Shown piece by piece: positions 1-11,038 of a stretch of DNA of 64,000 nucleotides. Under the pieces are notes generated by a model. That model was given only the letters and a program-made list of their open reading frames with translations. It made no database searches and was not told the DNA's origin. Position 1 is the stretch's first letter; every line of letters begins with the position of its first letter. Both the position numbers and the translations under genes were made by a program. Location: contig NZ_JADPUN010000161.1 of assembly GCF_015690345.1 (NCBI RefSeq), forward strand, positions 1-64,000. The letters are read 5' to 3'. Origin of the DNA: Plantactinospora alkalitolerans. GTDB lineage: Bacteria > Actinomycetota > Actinomycetes > Mycobacteriales > Micromonosporaceae.

Positions 1-1
1 G

Positions 2-280
2 GTCGACCGCGGTGACGGATACCGTCACACAGACACCGCCGAGCGTGCCACCCTGCTCGACCCCGGACGCGGCGGCCGATCGCAGGGCGGGGACGATCTC
101 CGGGGCGGCGGCCACCGTGAGTTTCGCCTGACCCGTGCAACCCGTCCCGGCCAACTGCTGGTAGCCGAGGGAAACCCCGGACACGACGGCAACAACCGCC
201 ACCGCAACGGCGGTGGCGCCTGCCCCACGGAAACGTCTACGTATGCGATGGCGGCCCGACACGGGCTCAATACTGGACAC
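2..280 (-). CDS. Secreted solute-binding/VWA-type protein, N-terminal part
   Basis: A leftward frame opens at a GTG at 280 and runs off the left edge, so only about 93 residues are seen. It begins with a basic stretch (RHRIRRRFRG), then a long Ala/Val hydrophobic helix, then mature sequence with GTGCTGQAKLTVAAAPEIVP and a second Cys in GGVCVTVSV. A basic N-terminus, single helix, early Cys pair and beta-strand-like start fit actinobacterial secreted binding proteins, often fused to a VWA domain. The VWA part, if present, lies outside the window. The frame stays open upstream to a stop at 347-349, so the GTG start is likely but not certain. Confidence 0.5.
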   Translation of the reverse strand, partial: MSSIEPVSGRHRIRRRFRGAGATAVAVAVVAVVSGVSLGYQQLAGTGCTGQAKLTVAAAPEIVPALRSAAASGVEQGGTLGGVCVTVSVTAVD

Positions 281-401
281 CGAAACCCGTTGTGGCCAGC
301 CATGTCCGGTCGAAACCCCAGAAAAGCGAGCATTCGCAGAGTTTCGCTACCTCACGTCGCCACTGGGCGGCAGATAGTAGCGAAATCACCGGCGACGGGG
401 T

Positions 402-1481
402 TCAGGCCGGCAGGGTGACGACCCGCCGCTCGGCGGCTGCGGTGCGGGCCGCCTCGATGACCCGAAGCGTCAGCACCGCACCGGCCGGATCGACCGGGAA
501 ATCGCCGTCGCCACGCAGCGCATCGCGTACCTCGGCATAGAACTGCTCGTAGCGGCCCCGTTCGGTGGGGATCCGCTCGAGCTGGTCGTTGACACCGAGC
601 AGGCCGGCGTCGGATTCTGGCTCGACACCCCAACCCGGAGCGCCGGGACGCATTCCGGAAATCACCTGTGGCTCCTGCACATCGAGCCCGTACTTCGTGA
701 AAGTGGCCTGGTCGCCGAGGACCCGGAAGCGGGGGTTGCGGGTACCGGCCAGCGCCGAGGCCCACAGGTGCGAACGCACCCCGTCGGCGTGCCGCAGTGC
801 GACGAAGCTGTCGTCGTCGACCGCCACTCCGGCACGTCGCCGGTCCAGCTCCGCATAGACCTCGGTCACCGGGCCGAACAACTGGAGCGCCTGATCGACG
901 ATGTGCGCGCCGAGGTCGTACAGCAGGCCGCCGGCCTCGGCAGGATCGCCGAACTCACGCCAGTTCTCCTTCGGCTTCGGCACCCAGCGGTCGTAGCGGG
1001 ACTCGAACCGGAACACGCTGCCCAGCCGGCCGGAGGCGAGCACCTTACGCACGGTCAGGAAGTCCGAGTCGAGCCGGCGGTTCTGGAACACCGTCAGCCC
1101 GACGCCCGCCTGCTCGGCGGCCCGGACCACCTGCTCGGCCTCGGCCGAGGTGGGCGCGAACGGCTTGTCCACGACCACCGGCGTACCCGACTCGACGGCC
1201 CGCAGTGCCAGCGGCACGTGGGTCCGGTTGGGGGTACTGACCACCACCAGGTCGAGCGAGTCGACCTGGTCGAACAGCTCGTCGGCGGTCGGCACGACCC
1301 GCGCCTGCGGGTAACCGGCTCGGGCCCGCCGGGCACGTTCCGGGTCGCCGGTGACGATCGTCGCGACGGAGAGGCCGGGCGTGGCATCCACCAGCGGGGC
1401 GTGGAAGCGCTGCCCACCGATGCCGTACCCGAGAATGCCGACGCGGAGTTCGGCGGAAGAGGCATGGCCCATGGCGCCCAT
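402..1481 (-). CDS. Gfo/Idh/MocA family oxidoreductase
   Basis: NAD(P)-dependent sugar or polyol dehydrogenase-type enzyme of 359 residues, normal for the family. The Rossmann start GILGYGIGGQRFHAPLV is at residues 15-31. STPNRTH is at about 82-88 and the family's E/DKP signature appears as VVVDKPFA with Lys106. The C-terminal half is the usual alpha/beta substrate domain. A second Met at residue 4 (1472) could be the start. It stands alone, so the substrate cannot be predicted. Confidence 0.85.
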   Translation of the reverse strand: MGAMGHASSAELRVGILGYGIGGQRFHAPLVDATPGLSVATIVTGDPERARRARAGYPQARVVPTADELFDQVDSLDLVVVSTPNRTHVPLALRAVESGTPVVVDKPFAPTSAEAEQVVRAAEQAGVGLTVFQNRRLDSDFLTVRKVLASGRLGSVFRFESRYDRWVPKPKENWREFGDPAEAGGLLYDLGAHIVDQALQLFGPVTEVYAELDRRRAGVAVDDDSFVALRHADGVRSHLWASALAGTRNPRFRVLGDQATFTKYGLDVQEPQVISGMRPGAPGWGVEPESDAGLLGVNDQLERIPTERGRYEQFYAEVRDALRGDGDFPVDPAGAVLTLRVIEAARTAAAERRVVTLPA

Positions 1482-1670
1482 TTAAGCTCTCCGGCCGGTC
1501 CGACGCGGCGCTTCCCGGCACCGGGGTGACGCTTCCCACTCGGTACCGCACCCGGCCCGTCCGGCCCCTCACCCGGCCATCCGGCACCGCACCCCGGCCA
1601 TCCGGCGCCTCGGGCGGCGTGGAACGCCGATGGAAGGAGAACGGAAACCGTCGGGCCGCACCCTGGGCGC

Positions 1671-2549
1671 ATGTCACCACCACCGGATGCCGACAGCCCA
1701 CAGCTACGCTTCGCGATACTCGGTCCGGTACGGGTCTGGCGGGACGGTCAGGTGGTACGGCTGAACGGAGTTCGGCCGCGAACGCTGCTCACCGCCCTGC
1801 TGCTCGAACCCAACCGGCCGGTCTCGCTCGACGTACTCACCGAACTGCTCTGGGACGGCCCCCCACCGGCCTCCGCCATCGCCAACCTGCGGACCTACGC
1901 GACCCGGCTCCGTATGGCGCTGGGCGGCTCCCCCGGAGCCGAGCGGGGCCGGCTCGCGACCAGCGGCGGCGGATACCTGCTGCGGGTCCGGCCGGACGAA
2001 CTGGACCTGCTGGTGTTCACCGAGCGGCTCCGCCTGGGGCGCACCGCGCTCGCCGAGAACGATCCGGTCCGGGCCGGGACGCAGTTGGCCGCCGCCCTGG
2101 CACTGTGGCGCGGTGACGCGGCCGGCGACGTGCCTCGAACGCTGGCCCTGACCGCGCGGCTGAGCGCCCTCGACGAGATGCGTCAACTCGCGGTCGAGTC
2201 TCATCTGCGGGCGCGCCTGGCCCTCGGCGATGGTGACGAACTCGTCGACGAGCTGCGGCGCCTCATCCGGATGTACCCGACCCGGGAAACCCTCTGGGGG
2301 CAGCTGATGCTGGCGCTCTACCGCCGGGGCGATCTGGCGACGGCACTGGCCATGTACGGGCGGGCCCGGTCGGCGCTGCGCGACCAGCTCGGGATCGAGC
2401 CCGGACCGCAGCTGGTCGGCCTGCACCGGGCCATCCTCAACCGCGACCCGCGGCTCGGGCCGTCGTCGACCTGGCTGAACTGGGCCGCGTCGGTGGGCCC
2501 GCACTGCGAGCACTGTCACAGGCCCGAGCGCCCCGTGCGGCACGGCTGA
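1671..2549 (+). CDS. SARP-family transcriptional activator (wHTH plus BTAD)
   Basis: 292-residue regulator. Residues 12-105 form the OmpR-like winged helix (FAILGPVRVWRDGQVV, LLTALLLEPNRPVSLDVLTE) and 110-265 the bacterial transcriptional activation domain (ALWRGDAAGDVP, LALYRRGDLATALAMYGRAR, LGIEPGPQL). There is no NB-ARC domain, so this is a small SARP like those that switch on actinomycete biosynthetic clusters. The tail carries an odd Cys/His cluster (PHCEHCHRPERP) that might bind metal. It converges on the exporter/peptide operon and probably belongs to that island. SARPs usually bind direct repeats near -35 boxes; I could not define such repeats here. Confidence 0.85.
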   Translation: MSPPPDADSPQLRFAILGPVRVWRDGQVVRLNGVRPRTLLTALLLEPNRPVSLDVLTELLWDGPPPASAIANLRTYATRLRMALGGSPGAERGRLATSGGGYLLRVRPDELDLLVFTERLRLGRTALAENDPVRAGTQLAAALALWRGDAAGDVPRTLALTARLSALDEMRQLAVESHLRARLALGDGDELVDELRRLIRMYPTRETLWGQLMLALYRRGDLATALAMYGRARSALRDQLGIEPGPQLVGLHRAILNRDPRLGPSSTWLNWAASVGPHCEHCHRPERPVRHG

Positions 2550-2593
2550 GCGCCGACGGCCGGGCGCACCCGACCGCACCGGGCGAACCAGGA

Positions 2594-2608
2594 CCGGAGC
2601 CGCTCCGG
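2594..2608. terminator. Short stem-loop between convergent genes
   Basis: CCGGAG and CTCCGG form a six-base stem around a three-base loop in the gap between the SARP gene and the convergent signal-peptidase gene. There is no U tract, common in GC-rich actinomycetes. A bidirectional terminator role is inferred from position. Confidence 0.35.
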
Positions 2609-2632
2609 AACGGACGCGATCGGAGACCGGAC

Positions 2633-3175
2633 TCATCCCCGGGGCAGTCGTCGGCGTACCACCCCGAGCAGGCGGTTCGCGGGAAGGTAACCCCAGCTCC
2701 GGGAGTCCGTACTCCGGGCCGGGTTGTCCCCGAGGACGACCAGGTTCCCCTCGGGGACCGGTGTTCCGGCCGGGACGCCGAGTACCGGCGCCACCACCGC
2801 CGGCACCGAGTCGCCCGGTACGGCCGCGGCGCGCTTGATCACCCAGTCCCGCTCCTGGAGTCGGCCGGACAGCGGCGGAAGCGCCCATCGACCGTCGAAC
2901 CCGGACCGCTCGATCACGACGATGTCACCCGCCCGGACCCGTCGAGCGGAGATCCGCCGTACCAGCACCCGGTCGCCCGGGACCAACGTCGGCGTCATGC
3001 TCGGCCCGTACACCTCCAGCAGGGCGAGATGCCGGCGCAGGATCCAGCCCGAGATGGCCAGCCCGCAGAGCCCCAGCAGCACACCGGCGGCGGCGGTCAC
3101 CCAGACCGGGGCGCTGCCGTCGCCGAGCCACCGGCCCAGCTCGATCGGCCAGTCCGGGCCAGCCGGCCAGGCCAT
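2633..3175 (-). CDS. S26-family (type I) signal peptidase
   Basis: 180-residue membrane serine peptidase that cleaves exported precursors on the outer face. One transmembrane helix (about 22-45) precedes the Ser box YGPSMTPTLVPGDRV with nucleophile Ser59. The general base Lys114 lies in WVIKRAAAVPGD, and the C-terminal box LGDNPARSTDSRSWGY is intact. The start at 3175 lies one base past the exporter's stop; an ATG at 3193 inside the exporter gene is also in frame. It is the last gene of the peptide/thioredoxin/exporter operon, so a dedicated protease that trims the cysteine-rich peptides is likely, though housekeeping use is not excluded. Confidence 0.88.
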   Translation of the reverse strand: MAWPAGPDWPIELGRWLGDGSAPVWVTAAAGVLLGLCGLAISGWILRRHLALLEVYGPSMTPTLVPGDRVLVRRISARRVRAGDIVVIERSGFDGRWALPPLSGRLQERDWVIKRAAAVPGDSVPAVVAPVLGVPAGTPVPEGNLVVLGDNPARSTDSRSWGYLPANRLLGVVRRRLPRG

Positions 3176-3176
3176 C

Positions 3177-5096
3177 TCAGCGCACCCCCACACTGTGCGG
3201 GGAGTCCGTCAGGTAACCCTGGGCCTGTAGCTGGAACATCTGCGCGTACCGGCCGTCCGCGCGAAGCAGTGTCGCGTGGTCGCCCTGTTCGACGACCCGC
3301 CCGCCGTCGAGCACGACCAACAGGTCCGCGTCCCGGACCGCCCCGAGCCGGTGCGAGACGAGCAGACTGGTACGTCCGGCGCGGAACTGCCGAAGCCCCA
3401 CGTGGATGTCGTACTCGGCCTCGGCGTCCAGGCCGGCGCTCGGCTCGTCCAGGATCAGCAGGTCCCGCTCGCCGCGCAGGTACGCACGGGCCAGGGCGAG
3501 CCGTTGCCACTGCCCGCCGGAGAGCGGAACGCCCACCCCACCTCCGGAGGCAGCGGTCTCGTCGGACGTGGCGCCGTCCTCGGACTCGGCATGGTCGTCC
3601 GGGAACAGCCGGGACAGCAGGGTCTGGTAGCCGCGCGGCAGGTTGGTGATGGTGTCGTGCACACCGGCACGACGGGCGGCAGCGGAAATCCGGGACTCGT
3701 CGCCGAGCGCGTCGAGATCGCCGAGACCGATGTTGTCCGCCGCGCTGAGGTCGTACTCCATGAAGTCCTGGAAGACGGCGCCGATCCGCCGACGCAGCTC
3801 GGCCGGGTCCAGGTCGCGCAGGTCGACACCGTCCCAGAGCACCGCACCGCGATCCGGGTCGTAGAGGCGGCACAGCAGTTTGACCACCGTGCTCTTGCCC
3901 GCGCCGTTGCGTCCCAGCAGCGCGACCGACCGGCCGTACGGAATGGTCAGGTCGAGCCCGCGAAGGGTCCACGGATGGTCGGGCGAATAGCGGAACCACA
4001 CGTCCCGGAACTCGATACCCACGCGCAGCGGCGCCGGTCGGTGCGTTCCGGCCGTCGAGGTGTCGGCCGGTGTCGGCAGGTCGGGTCCGCTCGCCAGCAC
4101 GGCGCGGTAGTGCCCGAAGAGCAGTAGCTGCTGGTGTGCCGTGGAGATCTCGGTGACCAGGCCCGTGGTGCCCGCCTGCACTCCGGCCACGGCGGCGACC
4201 AGCAGCGCCACGTCGCCGGCCGTGATGCTTCCCCGGGCCGCCGCGTGGAGCGCCCACAGCAGGGCCACTCCGCTGGTGACGGCGGCCAGCAGTCCGAGTC
4301 CCGACTGGTACCTCAGCTCCCGCCGGTCCATGGTGCGGTGCTCCGCGTTCGCGGTACGTCGCTCCGTGGCCATCCGCTCGCGCAGGTAGCGGCCGACACC
4401 GAACAGCCGGAGCTCCTTGGCCGCCTGCACGCTGGTCAGGAGTTGCTGGTAGAACGACTCCCGACGCTGGACCGGCCCGATCCGCCAGAGCAGGGCCGCC
4501 CAGCGCCGCGACAGCGCCAGCTCGGCGGCGAGCGCGGGTGCGGCGGCAGCCACCACCGCGACCGCGAGCCACGGGCTGATCAGGAACAGGGCGCCCAGGA
4601 ATCCCAGCACGGTGACCAGGCCACGGCCCACCCCGAGCGCGCCGGCGACGACGGCGCCCGGTGCGATCCCGCCGGCTTGATGGGCCAGCCGCAGCCGGTC
4701 GAGGAAGGCGGGTGCCTCGAACCGGGCCAGGCCGACGAAGCCCTCGGCCGCGGCGAAGAGCCGGTCCTGGGCCAGAAGTCCGGTCCGGCGTTGCATGTCC
4801 TGTCGGGCGTACCGCTCGAGGTGCGGCACCAGGCCGGCACCGACCCCGACCGCCGCCAGGCCGAGACCGATCGGAAGAAGGTCCCGGAACGGCGCCGGCC
4901 GGGCCACCCCGTCCAGCGCCAGTTTGGTCAGCCAGGCCAACGCGACCGGCAGCACCGAGCCGAGCAACGCGAGTCCGGCCTGACCGACCAGCGTGTGCCA
5001 GCCGGCACGCCAGGCCAGGGCCAGCGCACCCAGCAGACCGGTGCCGACCCGCATAGCCTGGTCCGGTTCATCGACCACCGTGGACACCCGGCTCAC
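3177..5096 (-). CDS. ABC transporter, fused permease and ATPase
   Basis: 639-residue half-transporter. An N-terminal six-helix export domain (about 25-330) is followed by an ATPase with Walker A LLGRNGAGKST (about 392-402), signature LSGGQWQRLALARAY (about 527-541) and Walker B LLILDEPSAGLD (about 548-559). A conserved His lies in SHRLGAVRDADLL. No C39 peptidase is fused, so leader removal would need another protease such as the adjacent S26 enzyme. It starts at GTG 5096, overlapping the stop of the TlpA-like gene by four bases. Export of the two small peptides is inferred from context. Confidence 0.88.
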   Translation of the reverse strand: MSRVSTVVDEPDQAMRVGTGLLGALALAWRAGWHTLVGQAGLALLGSVLPVALAWLTKLALDGVARPAPFRDLLPIGLGLAAVGVGAGLVPHLERYARQDMQRRTGLLAQDRLFAAAEGFVGLARFEAPAFLDRLRLAHQAGGIAPGAVVAGALGVGRGLVTVLGFLGALFLISPWLAVAVVAAAAPALAAELALSRRWAALLWRIGPVQRRESFYQQLLTSVQAAKELRLFGVGRYLRERMATERRTANAEHRTMDRRELRYQSGLGLLAAVTSGVALLWALHAAARGSITAGDVALLVAAVAGVQAGTTGLVTEISTAHQQLLLFGHYRAVLASGPDLPTPADTSTAGTHRPAPLRVGIEFRDVWFRYSPDHPWTLRGLDLTIPYGRSVALLGRNGAGKSTVVKLLCRLYDPDRGAVLWDGVDLRDLDPAELRRRIGAVFQDFMEYDLSAADNIGLGDLDALGDESRISAAARRAGVHDTITNLPRGYQTLLSRLFPDDHAESEDGATSDETAASGGGVGVPLSGGQWQRLALARAYLRGERDLLILDEPSAGLDAEAEYDIHVGLRQFRAGRTSLLVSHRLGAVRDADLLVVLDGGRVVEQGDHATLLRADGRYAQMFQLQAQGYLTDSPHSVGVR

Positions 5097-5632
5097 GCCC
5101 CGACAGGAAGCTTCAGCTGATCCAGTTCGGTACCGCTGCCCAGCACCAGGCCCGCGTCGTCCAGCACGGCGAAGGCGGGGAAGCCGTGTACGCCCAGCGC
5201 CGCGCTCACCGGCCCGTTCCGCGTTTCGAGCACGACCCTGGCCACCGGACGGAGCGCCGCGAATTCCTCGGTCGGGCTCTCGTCCGTCACCACTACCGCC
5301 AGCACCCGGTCGCGCCCGCCGGGAAACTCCCCGGCCCGGCTGACGAATCCGGGGAGCCGCTCCGCACAGGCGCCGCAGCCGGGCGAGAAGACCCCGACCA
5401 GGGTGGATCCGACGAGGGTGCTCCGGGAGACCAGTTCACCGTCGGTGGTGGTCGCCTCGAACGCGTCGGCCCGGGCGCCGGCCGGACGCATCACCTCGGC
5501 TCCGCCGACCGCTGCCCGGGCAATCAGGTCCGAGTGTTCACGCAACCTTCGGATCACCCCAATTGTCAACACTAGGTCGAGCACGCACAGCGCCCCGACG
5601 AACAGGACGAGCGCGAGAAGGAAGGGCATCAC
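5093..5632 (-). CDS. Membrane-anchored TlpA/MauD-like thiol-disulfide oxidoreductase
   Basis: 179 residues. An N-terminal transmembrane helix (about 4-27) is followed by a thioredoxin fold with redox motif FSPGCGACAERLP (Cys86, Cys89) and cis-Pro segment GVHGFPAFAVLD. Layout matches MauD/TlpA proteins that oxidise, reduce or shuffle disulfides outside the membrane. Between two eight-cysteine peptide genes and an exporter, its natural substrate would be those peptides. GTG 5632 has AGGAG six bases upstream; the adjacent ATG 5629 is the alternative start. No MauE/DoxX-like partner is seen nearby. Confidence 0.85.
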   Translation of the reverse strand: MMPFLLALVLFVGALCVLDLVLTIGVIRRLREHSDLIARAAVGGAEVMRPAGARADAFEATTTDGELVSRSTLVGSTLVGVFSPGCGACAERLPGFVSRAGEFPGGRDRVLAVVVTDESPTEEFAALRPVARVVLETRNGPVSAALGVHGFPAFAVLDDAGLVLGSGTELDQLKLPVGA

Positions 5633-5708
5633 ATGGATCTCCTAACGGAACGGACGGGTACGTCCCCGACAGGCCGCCGGGAACGGACCCGCGCCAACGG
5701 GCTGCCGG

Positions 5709-5888
5709 TCAGCCGCAGTACTGGCAGGCCTGGCACACCACGCCCTGCCAGGTGGCGCAGCAACTCCGACAGATCCTGCTGCTGCCCGAGTAACACTGCT
5801 CGGTCCAGCAGGGCAGTGCCCCTGCTTTCGCCTGCGGGACGAACCGGGTGAGCACCCGGTCCCCCAACGATCCGATCCAATTCATCAT
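5709..5888 (-). CDS. Cysteine-rich precursor peptide 2 (8 Cys, 59 aa)
   Basis: The peptide starts MMNWIGSLGDRVLTRFVPQ and has no cysteine before residue 27. Then come eight Cys at 27, 32, 40, 43, 44, 52, 55 and 58, ending CQACQYCG. It aligns without gaps over the first 27 residues with the peptide at 5978-6160: LGDR at 8-11, VPQ at 17-19, first Cys at 27. The leader-like half is amphipathic with no classic Sec signal, fitting ABC export followed by cleavage. It ends 77 bases before the TlpA-like gene. I do not recognise a named family. A bacteriocin, signal or metal-binding peptide are all possible. Confidence 0.75.
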   Translation of the reverse strand: MMNWIGSLGDRVLTRFVPQAKAGALPCWTEQCYSGSSRICRSCCATWQGVVCQACQYCG

Positions 5889-5977
5889 CTTCGGTCTTCT
5901 TTCCGCTCACGACACTTCCCGATTCCTGACGTGCGCTTTCCTTCGCATTCCGCCAGACCGGGAAGCGCTCCAGGTTG

Positions 5978-6160
5978 TCAGGAACAGGATGCGCTGGATC
6001 CGCTGCAGTAGCAGGTCGCGGGCGGCGGGCTGTTGCAGCAGCACCTGCGGTTGCCGGAACCGCACCAGCCGGAGTTTCCGCAGTAGCGGGCGGCGGCGCG
6101 CGACTGGGGAACCAACCGGGCGATCATACGGTCGCCCAGGTCCACGATCGTACGGATCAT
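5978..6160 (-). CDS. Cysteine-rich precursor peptide 1 (8 Cys, 60 aa)
   Basis: First gene of the leftward operon. It starts MIRTIVDLGDRMIARLVPQS, then has eight Cys at 27, 33, 40, 41, 42, 50, 52 and 59, including a CCC run and CYC. The core is rich in Gly, Ser and Asn. A near-perfect Shine-Dalgarno, AAAGGAGGTGA, sits four bases before ATG 6160, suggesting high expression. The leader half is shared with the peptide at 5709-5888, while the cores differ apart from Cys number and rough spacing, as in families with conserved leaders and diverging cores. Function is unknown; a disulfide-stabilised secreted peptide is the simplest reading. Confidence 0.78.
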   Translation of the reverse strand: MIRTIVDLGDRMIARLVPQSRAAARYCGNSGWCGSGNRRCCCNSPPPATCYCSGSSASCS

Positions 6161-6259
6161 GACTCACCTCCTTTCGAGAATCCGCTCCATCCACCCTAGG
6201 ACGGCGCCGTACACGAAATATGTCTGCCAAATACATGAGGATCGACGGGGGGTTCGACA
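6161..6259. promoter_or_regulatory. Divergent promoter region, peptide operon / AfsR-like gene
   Basis: This 99-base gap separates the divergent start codons of peptide 1 and the large regulator. It holds an AT-rich patch at 6215-6236, unusual here, with AAATA repeated at 6216-6220 and 6229-6233. That patch could host promoter elements or activator contacts. I could not assign a confident -35/-10 pair or the heptamer repeats typical of SARP sites. Confidence 0.45.
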
Positions 6260-8443
<2,184 letters not shown>

Positions 8444-8482
8444 CGGCATCCGGCAGGTCTGGTCCGAGGCCCGACCGGCCGG

Positions 8483-11038
8483 TCAGCGGTCGAGCGCGGT
8501 GCTGAGACGACGCGCCTCGGCCACCAGCCGGCTGGCTCCACCTCGGGCGGCGACCTCGGCCAGCCGGGGCACCTCGATCCACACGCCGGTCGCGGTCGCC
8601 GTCTCCGCCGCCAGGGTGAGCAGGTCCGGAGTGCCGCGTGGTGGCTTCGGCGCGGCCAGCAACGCCGGCAACGCGGCGGCGAGCAGCCGCCAGACGCTGA
8701 GCCGGGCGCCCGCCATCGCCACGTCCCGGAGCGGCTCGACGCACCGGGTCAGCGTGAGCATGCCTCCCGCGCCGAGTTCGCCGACCTGCCGGCCGACGGC
8801 TCCCGGGTCGAGGTCACCGGCGGCGGCGAGCAGCAGCAGGGCGTCGACGGCGGCGGCCCGGTCGGACCGGTGCCGGGCACCGAGTCCGTAGGCCAGGGCG
8901 AGGTCGAGGGCCACGCCGCCCGGTCCGGTGCACTCGGCGATCAGCGGCAGAACGCCCGCGGCACCCTGGACGCCCAGGTCTGCGGCGCTGCTGACGTCGG
9001 TCAGCGCGTACGCCGCGACAAGTTCCCGGTAGCCGGGCAACACCGCCGGCCAGAGCAGCGACCAGCCGGCGCAATGGTGGGGGAACCGCACCACCCGACC
9101 ATTCAGCAGCCCGAGCGGATCGTCGAACCGCTCGGCGTCGGGGCCGCGCCCGGAAGGCGGTGCCTCCGGCGGGCTGAGCTCGACCTGCACCCGTTCGGCG
9201 GACAGGCGGGGGTCTCCGAAGTAGTAGGAGGTGCTCCGTTGGAACCGCACCGTGACGACCTGGGACTGCGGCCGGGGTAGCCCGCCGGAGCGCAGCCAGG
9301 CGGCGAGCCGGCCACCGCCCGGCGTACCGAGTGCGGCGGCGCGGTCCGCCAACGCGTCGTCGACGACGGGCGGCAGTCGCAGCAGCGCCTGGGTCAGGTC
9401 CCAGGGCCACGGCACCTCGTCGCCCAGGGCGGCCAGTCGATCGTGCAGCACGGACGGGTCGAGGACGCCGGACGCCTGGGTGGGCGCCGCGAGCAGGCCG
9501 ACGGACCGGGTCGGGCCGAGCTGCGTACCGATCTCCGCCAACCGGACCCGGAGCAGCCGGTGGGCGGGTGCGACCCGGGGATCGTACGCCTGGGACCGTC
9601 GGGCGGCACCGAGCAGACCGTTCCACCAGCCTTGACCGACGCTGGTCCCGGTCGGTTGGAGGTCGGCCCGCAACAGGCGGCCGAGCTCACCGTGCAGGCA
9701 GGACGGATCCCAGCGGTGCTCCTCGACCTGCTGCGGGTGCCGGTCCAGCACCGGCGTCAACGCCCGGGTCAGCCGGGGGTGGTCAGTGCCGGCAAGCCGG
9801 ACCACCCCGTCGAGGATCCGCTCCAGCCCGAGCGCCGTGATCCGGGTGCTGAGCAGGGTGGCGACCTCCTCGGCCAGCTCGTCCGGGTCGGTGATCGGCG
9901 GCGGTGCCGGTGCCGGTGGCGGCGGTGCCGGCAGGTCGTCGCCCGCGTGCACCACGACGGTGACGGCGGCCGGCGCGGCACCGTGCTTCGCGGCCAGTGC
10001 GGCGGCCCGGTCCCGGAGTTCCACGGCGGGATGGTCGCCCATCGCCGCGAGAACGGCGGCGACCTCGGGCGCCCGGTCCCGCCGCTGCCGGGCAAGCTGG
10101 TCCAGCCAGCCGAGCTGGCCACGTACCAGTGCCTTCTCCGGCCGGACCAGCACGGCCCGGGAGGCGTCCAGTACCGCCTCGAACTCGACGTCGGCCATCC
10201 CACGCAAGGCCTTCTGCGCCATCGACGCCACCGGGCCGGGCGCGTCGGCGAGCAGCCGCAGGTAGTCGGCGCACCGGTCGGCCCGCTCGCCCGGGGTCGG
10301 CGTGAGCAGGTCGTGCAGGACGACGAACGGCCGCAACGCCACCGGACGGTCACCACGCAGCAGTCGGTCGATGCAGCCGTGCAGCAGTGCCGCCCGGTCC
10401 AGGCGCCCCTGCGCTGCCAGCCGGATCAGCGCGTGCGGTAACGCGAGTGACTCCCGGGTCTTGCGGTCCTGGAACGCCATCCGGGTGCCGATGCCGTCGA
10501 CCTCGAAGAGTCGGGGCAGCAACGCGTCGAGGAACGGGTCGGCGCGCAGCCGGTCGATCAGCGGATACGGCCGCAGCCGCTCCGTCGGCCAGGTCAGCGA
10601 GTCGAGCCAGCCCTCGACGAACATGTCCCCGGTCGGCGGCGGTGCCTTCTCCGCGACGAGCAGGTGGGCGACGAACGACCAGTTGCCGTCGAAGTCGGTC
10701 CGGACGAGCCGGTCCGCCAGCCGGCGGGCGAGGTCGGGCAGCCAGTCGACACCCCGGTCCCGGGCCGCGTCGACGACCGGCGGCCCGGCGTTCTCGTCCA
10801 GCCGCACCGACCGGCGGCCGAGCAGGTCGGCCGCCTTCGCGGCGCTGGGCAGGCAGCCGACGGCGGAAACCGCCAGGGCCGTCCCCTCGGCACCGCCCCA
10901 CCAGTTGTCCCGGCGCCGCCGGACGTACGCCAGCAGCTCGGTGCCGAGCTGCCGGCGGCGCTGCTCGTCGAGACCCGTCAGCAGCGCCCCGGCCTCGACG
11001 ACCGAACCGTTCGTGATCAGGTCGAACAGGGTGGTCAC
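8483..11038 (-). CDS. DUF6493-like large protein
   Basis: 851 residues from GTG 11038, which overlaps the stop of the SWIM gene by four bases (GTGA). No signal peptide, membrane helix, Walker box or nuclease motif is visible. It is Leu/Arg/Ala-rich and helical, perhaps HEAT-like (DRLVRTDFDGNWSFVAHLL, QLGWLDQLARQRRDRAPEV), with a Pro-rich linker near residue 360. Adjacent SWIM zinc-finger and DUF6493 genes are a recurring actinobacterial pair, from memory; the DUF number was not verified. The open frame continues upstream to 12400 but that part is antisense shadow of the SWIM gene. Confidence 0.7.
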   Translation of the reverse strand: MTTLFDLITNGSVVEAGALLTGLDEQRRRQLGTELLAYVRRRRDNWWGGAEGTALAVSAVGCLPSAAKAADLLGRRSVRLDENAGPPVVDAARDRGVDWLPDLARRLADRLVRTDFDGNWSFVAHLLVAEKAPPPTGDMFVEGWLDSLTWPTERLRPYPLIDRLRADPFLDALLPRLFEVDGIGTRMAFQDRKTRESLALPHALIRLAAQGRLDRAALLHGCIDRLLRGDRPVALRPFVVLHDLLTPTPGERADRCADYLRLLADAPGPVASMAQKALRGMADVEFEAVLDASRAVLVRPEKALVRGQLGWLDQLARQRRDRAPEVAAVLAAMGDHPAVELRDRAAALAAKHGAAPAAVTVVVHAGDDLPAPPPPAPAPPPITDPDELAEEVATLLSTRITALGLERILDGVVRLAGTDHPRLTRALTPVLDRHPQQVEEHRWDPSCLHGELGRLLRADLQPTGTSVGQGWWNGLLGAARRSQAYDPRVAPAHRLLRVRLAEIGTQLGPTRSVGLLAAPTQASGVLDPSVLHDRLAALGDEVPWPWDLTQALLRLPPVVDDALADRAAALGTPGGGRLAAWLRSGGLPRPQSQVVTVRFQRSTSYYFGDPRLSAERVQVELSPPEAPPSGRGPDAERFDDPLGLLNGRVVRFPHHCAGWSLLWPAVLPGYRELVAAYALTDVSSAADLGVQGAAGVLPLIAECTGPGGVALDLALAYGLGARHRSDRAAAVDALLLLAAAGDLDPGAVGRQVGELGAGGMLTLTRCVEPLRDVAMAGARLSVWRLLAAALPALLAAPKPPRGTPDLLTLAAETATATGVWIEVPRLAEVAARGGASRLVAEARRLSTALDR

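Noticed and set aside
5629-5910. A 93-codon leftward frame overlapping peptide 2.
   Set aside because: It shows no leader or Cys pattern; the frame at 5709-5888 matches peptide 1 in leader and Cys count, so the longer frame is a shadow.
8473-8484. GACCGGCCGGTC palindrome at the convergent end of the AfsR-like and DUF6493-like genes.
   Set aside because: Common self-complementary GC-rich word with no loop; not a convincing terminator.
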